10,294 nt of DNA from Tissierellia bacterium (lineage in GTDB: Bacteria > Bacillota_A > Clostridia > Tissierellales > Peptoniphilaceae), in the NCBI GenBank assembly GCA_012513395.1, contig JAAZCH010000101.1:1-10294 (forward strand), in the 5' to 3' direction. Of this stretch, positions 5,409 through 10,294 are shown one piece after another (position 1 is the stretch's first letter; every line of letters starts with the position of its first letter). Both the position numbers and the translations under genes were made by a program. Under the pieces are notes generated by a model that saw only the letters and a list, made by a program, of their open reading frames with translations, searched no databases and had not been told where the DNA came from.

Positions 5409-6800
5409 ATGGCGGAGAGAATCTCTAGATTGATTGGGCTTAATATTATTGGAATAGACATAATTGCAAAAACTTTGGAAGAGCCTTTGGAGATGGGAAA
5501 ATCTGGCATAGTGGAAGTGAATGCTGGACCTGGATTTAGGATGCATTTGTACCCTTCTGAAGGTAAACCTAGAAATATTGCGAAAGCTGTAGTGGATATG
5601 TTATTTCCAGAAGGCGCTCATCACTCCATCCCCATATGTGCAGTGACAGGAACTAACGGAAAGACTACTACCACTAGATTGATATCTCATATTCTCACTT
5701 ATGGAGGCAATAAAGTAGGAGTTACTTCCACAGATGGAGTTTTTATCGACGGTGTGCAAATTCTAAAAGGTGATTACAGTGGACCCGAAGGAGCGAAAGC
5801 TGTACTAAAAGACAGTACCGTAGATCATGCAGTTTTAGAAGTTGCAAGAGGCGGAATCCTCAGACGAGGATTGGGTTTTAAGGAATGTGATGTAGGAGTT
5901 ATGACTAATGTAACCTCAGACCATTTAGGCCAAGGGGGTATAGATAGTCTTGAGAGTTTGTCTAGACTTAAATCCACTGTATTGGAATCAGTGAAAAAAA
6001 CAGGATGGGCAGTTGTAAATGCAGATAATCCCATGAGTTTATTGAGACTAGATAAAATAAAATCTAAAATAATATTATATTCTAAAGACAAAGATCATCC
6101 TTTATTAAAGGAGAACTTAAAGAAAAATCATGTCAATGTAACTGTTAAAAATGAACATATAATTTTACAAACACCTGAAATGGATGTAGAAATAGCAGAA
6201 ATAGATCTTATCCCCATAACGTTTCAAGGTCTTGCTGATTTCAATTTGGAAAATGCCATGGCAGTAGTGGGAGCTACTTATGGATTGGGAGTTAGGGAAG
6301 AAGTGATTCAAAAAGGACTATACACTTTTAATCCTTCCATAACCCAATCACGGGGTAGAATGAATATAATAGACATTGGAGATTTTAAGGTTCTAATAGA
6401 CTACTGTCATAATATTGGAGCCATAGAAGCTACTATCAATTTCATAAAAAGCTTAATGCCAGGAAAAAAGATTCGATTATCTTCTGGAGTGGGAAATAGA
6501 AGGACTGAAGATATTATAGAATACGGAAAAGTCTTGGCAAAGCACTTCGACGAAATAGTAATTTGTGATCCATCTCCTAGAAATAGAAAACCCGGAGAGA
6601 CTTCTTTGATACTAAAAGAAGGTATTTTAAAAGGAGGAATGGCAGAAGAAAATATTACTGTTACAGACGAAGAGAGAAAAGGTGCTCAGATAGCTTTGAA
6701 AAAAGCTGGGCCTGGCGATTTGGTAATATTACAAGTAGACAATGTGGACCAAATGATATCCGATGTATTAGAATTTAAAAAGAATTATTCAATGAAATAA
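5409..6800 (+). CDS. cphA: cyanophycin synthetase, C-terminal fragment (end of ATP-grasp and Mur-ligase domain)
   Basis: This frame is open from upstream of the break. The first ATG (5409) is internal to the original gene and has no ribosome binding site, so independent translation is doubtful. Residues 1-50 are the end of the ATP-grasp domain, with GIVEVNAGPGFRMHLYPS (33-50) carrying the Glu and Asn expected to hold magnesium. The Mur-ligase-like domain follows: P-loop GTNGKTTTTR (81-90), then LEVARGGILRRGLGF, MTNVTSDHLGQGGIDSL, SRGRMNIID and SGVGNRRTEDI. All major motifs look intact, with no further stops or shifts to the natural end (stop 6798-6800). The good state of both halves suggests a recent break. 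A +1 shift at CTT-TAA (5396-5401) would join the frames but could not restore the missing residues. Confidence 0.75.
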   Translation: MAERISRLIGLNIIGIDIIAKTLEEPLEMGKSGIVEVNAGPGFRMHLYPSEGKPRNIAKAVVDMLFPEGAHHSIPICAVTGTNGKTTTTRLISHILTYGGNKVGVTSTDGVFIDGVQILKGDYSGPEGAKAVLKDSTVDHAVLEVARGGILRRGLGFKECDVGVMTNVTSDHLGQGGIDSLESLSRLKSTVLESVKKTGWAVVNADNPMSLLRLDKIKSKIILYSKDKDHPLLKENLKKNHVNVTVKNEHIILQTPEMDVEIAEIDLIPITFQGLADFNLENAMAVVGATYGLGVREEVIQKGLYTFNPSITQSRGRMNIIDIGDFKVLIDYCHNIGAIEATINFIKSLMPGKKIRLSSGVGNRRTEDIIEYGKVLAKHFDEIVICDPSPRNRKPGETSLILKEGILKGGMAEENITVTDEERKGAQIALKKAGPGDLVILQVDNVDQMISDVLEFKKNYSMK

Positions 6801-6828
6801 AAGTTATAAAAAACAAATAGATATAAAT

Positions 6829-6874
6829 AGAACTCTAAATGAAATGATCAAATTTCTAATTAGAGTTCTTTTTT
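6829..6874 (+). terminator. Rho-independent terminator after cphA
   Basis: A perfect 10-bp stem, AGAACTCTAA (6829-6838) with 6860-6869, runs into six T residues (6869-6874). An inner 5-bp stem (6841-6845 with 6852-6856) extends the hairpin. The minus-strand gene also ends nearby (6891), but on that strand the hairpin is followed only by ATTTAT, so termination from that side would be weaker. Confidence 0.88.
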
Positions 6875-6890
6875 AAATAAGTTTTTATTT

Positions 6891-8630
6891 TTATCTAACT
6901 CCACCGCCAGAGCCGCCGCCGGAAAATCCGCCGCCTCCGCCAAAGGAAGAGCCACCACCGAATCCGCTACTGGAAGAACTTGAGCTTGCGTTATAAGATT
7001 CCACTCCTTTTCTAATACCTGTTCCAGCGTGATAACCCATTCTACGAGTATTATTATAGAAGATATAATAAGGATAAAAGTAAGGCATAGGCTGGTAAGC
7101 TTCCTCCACTGGGATATAATCTTCGTCTTCTAATTCCATTTTCAGCTCTGGATTTAATCCCAACAAGGTAGACAATATTAGCAAATTTCTATTTTCTTCC
7201 CTAATTTCTCTTCCGAAGTTTTCACCAAGACTATTAATATAATCTTTATTACCCTGTATTTTTAGCATCTCCTGGATGCCAGATTCTGTTAAGGATCTAG
7301 ACTTAAATATTCCAAATTTCTCCATAACTTCTACATAGCCATTTTTTAGGGCATAATCATATCCTTCTTTTTTCGCCCCTTGAAGTATCTTATGAAAATC
7401 TAAATAGTTTTTTTCCATATATTTTTCAAATCTTTTAGAAAACAATCCGCTAGGAGATTCGTCAGCTCCTTTTAAAAGGAAATTCCATAGGTTGTATTCG
7501 GCGTTTTTTTCTAGTTCTATACTACTTAAACCCATGAAGCTACTAGGCTCATTAATAAATTCGTAATTCTCAGAAATATTCCCATCAATAAACCACTTCA
7601 TCAAAAATGCAAACAACAATCGCAATCCAGAATTCTCTTCGTCGTACTCAGGATCCAATGTCAGAAAGTAATAAGTAGGCACAATCTTTCCATCAAATGG
7701 AATTTCTCTAGAAAGTGTTCTATTATCGACTAGACTTTGAACCTCGTTGTAGTTATTTATTTTGGTAGATGCACCAGATACCATTTTTAATATTGCTAAG
7801 ATAAAAAATCCGATGGCACCAAAGGCTAAAATAATTTGAAAAGGAAATGATCTTTTAACTGGTCTATCTTGTCTTGGAATATCAGGTGATGTTTCACCGG
7901 TGTCGTAATCAGAACCTCGAAATGCAATTTCTTTTAAATCTTCAAAGGTGCCATCTCCTACATATACGGGATTAATAATTCCCTTGTCCAAGGACACCAT
8001 CACATTTAAATAATTATGACTATTAAATGGAGAGGTGGATTGTCCTACAATTTCGCCATTTAAAAATTCTATATTACCCCCATACCCAAAGGACCAAATA
8101 TTTGCATTTTCTGGACTTAGATTTACACCATCTTTGTAAATCCTAAAAGATATTCGATTTGGAGATGGATTCATTTGATCGTTTATTAATCTTACGTTAA
8201 ATCCATCCTTGTCGCTGAAGGCTTGGACCATATTATTAAAAGAATATTTAAGGTCGTAGGTATTATCTCCGTATTCGCTAACCCCAAAGACCAACTCGAT
8301 TCCATTTGGCGTATCTAATATTCCGTATTTATTTTTCTTATCTTCAAAGGACCGAATGCTATCCCAGTTTTCTACATAAGTGTATGGACCATTCTTGTCA
8401 GAAACTGTAAAATCCACAAGCTCCATATGGTCTAGATGTTCCATGGGGATGAATAACTCCGTACCTTCTCTTATATTCGTATGCCAAGTTTGAGAAACTA
8501 TTCCAGTGCCGTCATCCAAAATTTCCACGTCTAGGTGAATGCTATCTATTTGATTGCTCGTCGCAAGGGAAGCACCGTCAGATATTAATAGTAGAATTAA
8601 TATTATAAAAAGTATTTTTTTGAATTTCAT
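6891..8630 (-). CDS. DUF2207 family membrane protein with Gly/Ser-rich C-terminal tail
   Basis: This 579-aa envelope protein starts with a signal sequence (MKFKKILFIILILLLISDGASLA). A beta-rich extracytoplasmic domain (about 25-255) follows, beginning SIHLDVEILDDGTGIVSQTW, the opening pattern I associate with DUF2207. A membrane segment lies at about 263-284 (FPFQIILAFGAIGFFILAIL). Residues 285-545 form a mostly hydrophilic domain, with a start (VPTYYFLTLDPEYDEENSGLR) also seen in the family. The last 34 residues are a low-complexity Ser and Gly run, typical of DUF2207 proteins. Biochemical function is unknown. The ATG at 8628-8630 is preceded by AAGGAG (8639-8644) with an 8-nt gap. The gene is alone on its strand, convergent with cphA and divergent from the EF-G-like gene. 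I found no convincing promoter for it in 8645-8720. Confidence 0.85.
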   Translation of the reverse strand: MKFKKILFIILILLLISDGASLATSNQIDSIHLDVEILDDGTGIVSQTWHTNIREGTELFIPMEHLDHMELVDFTVSDKNGPYTYVENWDSIRSFEDKKNKYGILDTPNGIELVFGVSEYGDNTYDLKYSFNNMVQAFSDKDGFNVRLINDQMNPSPNRISFRIYKDGVNLSPENANIWSFGYGGNIEFLNGEIVGQSTSPFNSHNYLNVMVSLDKGIINPVYVGDGTFEDLKEIAFRGSDYDTGETSPDIPRQDRPVKRSFPFQIILAFGAIGFFILAILKMVSGASTKINNYNEVQSLVDNRTLSREIPFDGKIVPTYYFLTLDPEYDEENSGLRLLFAFLMKWFIDGNISENYEFINEPSSFMGLSSIELEKNAEYNLWNFLLKGADESPSGLFSKRFEKYMEKNYLDFHKILQGAKKEGYDYALKNGYVEVMEKFGIFKSRSLTESGIQEMLKIQGNKDYINSLGENFGREIREENRNLLILSTLLGLNPELKMELEDEDYIPVEEAYQPMPYFYPYYIFYNNTRRMGYHAGTGIRKGVESYNASSSSSSSGFGGGSSFGGGGGFSGGGSGGGVR

Positions 8631-8715
8631 TTTGCCATCTCCTTCATATGGTTTTGATACCCTTATGGGTAATTGTTAACTAAAATTTCAAAAAATTTTC
8701 TATAAAAAAATCGTT

Positions 8716-8744
8716 TTCAAATTGCCCTCTATTTGTGTTATACT
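8716..8744 (+). promoter_or_regulatory. promoter of the EF-G-like gene
   Basis: TTCAAA (8716-8721, four of six matches to the -35 consensus) is followed after 17 bp by TATACT (8739-8744). A TGT directly before it makes an extended -10. Predicted start is near 8751, about 50 nt before the ATG. Confidence 0.65.
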
Positions 8745-8800
8745 ATACAAAGGAATATTTTTTTATAAAATACATAAAAATGAAAGGTGGAAGTTATATT

Positions 8801-10294
8801 ATGAAAGTTTATACTACTGACAAAATTAGAAATGTTGCCCTAGTTGGACATAGTGGAAGCGGTAAGACAAATCTTACCGAATCTATGCTTTTCCAATCTG
8901 GAGCTACAAAAAGAATGGGAAATGTCAGTTCTAAAAATACATTGTCCGATTTCTCTAATGAAGAAGCCCAAAGACAATCATCTATTGGAACTAGCGTTAT
9001 ACCTGTAGAGTGGAGAGATACAAAAATTAATGTTATCGACGCTCCAGGATATCTAGACTTCATAGGAGAAGTATATGGCGCACTAAGAGCAGCTGAATCA
9101 GCTATCCTAGTAGTGGACGCTACTAGTGGAGTAGAAGTAGGAACAGAACTTCTTTGGAAATACTGCGAAGAAATCGACCTACCAAGAATTATTTTTGTTA
9201 ATAAAATCGACGGAGAAAATGTAAACTTCAGAAGATTGATGGAAGAATTGGAAGCGAAATTTGGTAAAAAAGTACTTCCATTCTCAACTCCAATCGGAGA
9301 AGGACCAGACTTCCAAGGTGTTACAGATGTAATTTATCAAAAGGGATACAAATACGAAAATGGCGCACCGACAGAAATCGAACTTAATCACGACCAATTA
9401 AAAGCTACAGAGAGAATCTACGAAGAGATTACAGAAGTAGTAGCAGAATCCAGTGAAGAATTAATCGAAAAATACTTCGAAGGAGAAGCTTTCACTAGAG
9501 AAGAAATTCTAAAAGGCGTAACTCACGCACTTATCGAAGGCTCAGCTGTGCCACTACTAGTAGGATCAGGAGAAAAAGCTATAGGAATCGACATTCTATT
9601 AAATATGATCACAAACTATATGCCAGCTCCAAACCACGAAAAAGCACACATCGGATTTAGACATGAAGACGAAGAAGTGAGAAAAGTAGACGTAAACGAT
9701 CCATTCTCAGCAGTAGTTTTCAAAACTATTACAGACCCATTCGTAGGAAAGATTTCAGTATTTAAAGTAGTTTCTGGAAAAATCACAAAAGATACAGACC
9801 TTTATAACTCTACGAAAAAAGTAAACGAAAAAATGGGCGGACTTTTCACCATAAGAGGAAAAGAACAAAGCGCTATAGAAGAACTTCAAGCAGGGGACAT
9901 AGGAGTTACAACAAAACTATCAGTGACCCAAACTGGAGACACTCTATCCGACAAAGCTAAACCGACAGTTTTCAAAAAAATTAAGTATCCACAAGCGAAC
10001 TTATTCTATGCAATAGAACCGATGAGCAAGGGAGACGAGGAAAAAATTTCTGCGTCACTTCTAAAACTTCAAGAAGAAGACCCAAGCTTTGTTATCGCTA
10101 GAAATCCTGAAACGAAACAATTGACAATAGGTGGCCAAGGTTCCGTACAACTACAAGTTATTATCGACAAATTGAAAAATAACTACGGAGTAGAAGTTAA
10201 AACCGTGCCATTTATTATTCCATATAGAGAAACTATAACCCAAACCGTAGAAGTCCAAGGACGACACAAGAAACAATCAGGTGGAGCAGGACAA
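8801..10294 (+). CDS. elongation factor G-like GTPase (EF-G2 type), 5' part
   Basis: The gene runs off the window end; 498 codons are visible. ATG 8801 is preceded by AAAGGTGG (10-nt gap). The GTPase domain shows the P-loop GHSGSGKT (16-23), DAPGYLDF (80-87), NKID (134-137) and a GSG at about 255-257 in the G5 position. Beyond it come the beta-barrel domain (NDPFSAVVFKTITDPFVGKISVFKV), domain III (PMSKGDEEKISASLLKLQEEDP) and the start of domain IV (VQGRHKKQSGGAGQ). This organisation is that of EF-G, but two features point to the EF-G-like paralogue class (EF-G2, PRK12740 type) rather than housekeeping FusA: Tyr replaces the usual His in DTPGH, and the switch I region has RQSSIG where EF-G has RGITI. 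A mycobacterial EF-G2 was reported to lack ribosome-dependent GTPase activity; the role here is unknown. It is not next to rpsL/rpsG/tuf, as fusA usually is. Confidence 0.9.
   Translation, partial: MKVYTTDKIRNVALVGHSGSGKTNLTESMLFQSGATKRMGNVSSKNTLSDFSNEEAQRQSSIGTSVIPVEWRDTKINVIDAPGYLDFIGEVYGALRAAESAILVVDATSGVEVGTELLWKYCEEIDLPRIIFVNKIDGENVNFRRLMEELEAKFGKKVLPFSTPIGEGPDFQGVTDVIYQKGYKYENGAPTEIELNHDQLKATERIYEEITEVVAESSEELIEKYFEGEAFTREEILKGVTHALIEGSAVPLLVGSGEKAIGIDILLNMITNYMPAPNHEKAHIGFRHEDEEVRKVDVNDPFSAVVFKTITDPFVGKISVFKVVSGKITKDTDLYNSTKKVNEKMGGLFTIRGKEQSAIEELQAGDIGVTTKLSVTQTGDTLSDKAKPTVFKKIKYPQANLFYAIEPMSKGDEEKISASLLKLQEEDPSFVIARNPETKQLTIGGQGSVQLQVIIDKLKNNYGVEVKTVPFIIPYRETITQTVEVQGRHKKQSGGAGQ

Larger units (their letters stand above)
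4412..6800 (+). pseudogene. cphA: cyanophycin synthetase, disrupted by an internal deletion and frameshift
   Basis: CphA builds the storage polymer cyanophycin (poly-Asp backbone with Arg side chains) from Asp, Arg and ATP. It uses an N domain, an ATP-grasp domain and a Mur-ligase-like domain. All three are recognisable here, but in two frames. The first frame runs to TAA 5399-5401. The rest continues in the +1 frame, where VHPFNQLMAERISRLIGLNI (from 5388) matches the conserved VHPEN..LAERI segment. From my memory of cyanobacterial CphA, roughly 70-75 residues that belong between GNGKS and VHP are absent, within the ATP-grasp domain. Adding them back gives about 870 aa, the usual family length. 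A simple deletion would have length 3n+2. The gene is thus very probably non-functional, though still preceded by a good promoter and followed by a good terminator. No cyanophycinase gene (cphB) is adjacent. The two fragments are listed separately. Confidence 0.85.

Noticed and set aside
5825..6091. Minus-strand open frame opposite the Mur-ligase part of cphA
   Set aside because: The plus strand carries conserved Mur-ligase motifs through this stretch, so the reverse frame is incidental.
8650..8673. Short palindrome TACCC-TTAT-GGGTA between the DUF2207 gene and the EF-G-like promoter
   Set aside because: Five-bp arms are too short to call an operator or terminator; no second copy was seen.
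8809..9063. Minus-strand open frame opposite the EF-G-like GTPase domain
   Set aside because: The plus strand encodes the conserved P-loop, G3 and following motifs; the reverse frame is a shadow.

Overview
The window is AT-rich (roughly 25-35% GC in the parts I counted). It has Firmicutes-style AGGAG/AGGTG ribosome binding sites and families typical of anaerobic Clostridia/Tissierellia: an ECF transporter S component, AgrC/AgrA-type signalling, cyanophycin synthetase, a DUF2207 protein and an EF-G-like factor. No rRNA or other phylogenetic marker is present, so a low-GC anaerobic Firmicute is as far as I go. No CRISPR array, tRNA or insertion sequence was seen.

Layout. (1) 1-444: the 3' part of an ECF S-component gene and its terminator. 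(2) 456-2436, minus strand: an AgrC-like histidine kinase and an AgrA-like LytTR response regulator, overlapping by 8 bp, with the regulator first. (3) 2437-2797: a divergent control region. It holds four copies of a 13-bp motif in two tandem pairs, each with a 21-bp repeat, arranged with exact two-fold symmetry about position 2672.5. The two -10 elements lie at mirror-image distances. One promoter serves the two-component genes and the other the plus-strand genes, much like the P2/P3 layout of staphylococcal agr. (4) 2756-4213, plus strand: an apparent output operon of four small unrecognised genes. They are a GC-richer reading frame without a good start, a 159-aa soluble protein and two small membrane proteins. 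A perfect 11-bp hairpin sits at the predicted 5' end of the RNA. (5) 4337-6874: cyanophycin synthetase (cphA) with an extended -10 promoter and a strong terminator. It is broken by an internal deletion of roughly 70-75 codons that also shifts the frame. (6) 6891-8630, minus strand: a DUF2207 envelope protein with a Gly/Ser-rich tail. (7) 8716-10294: an EF-G-like (EF-G2 type) GTPase gene with its promoter, cut by the window end.

The most interesting part is 2437-4213. The kinase/regulator pair has no agrB or recognisable agrD beside it. It probably controls itself and the divergent small-gene operon through the symmetric operator. The signal and the output function cannot be read from the sequence. 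A 41-codon hydrophobic reading frame directly at the start of the regulator transcript, and the small membrane proteins of the divergent operon, are the candidates to look at. A peptide or bacteriocin-like locus is a plausible but unproven reading.
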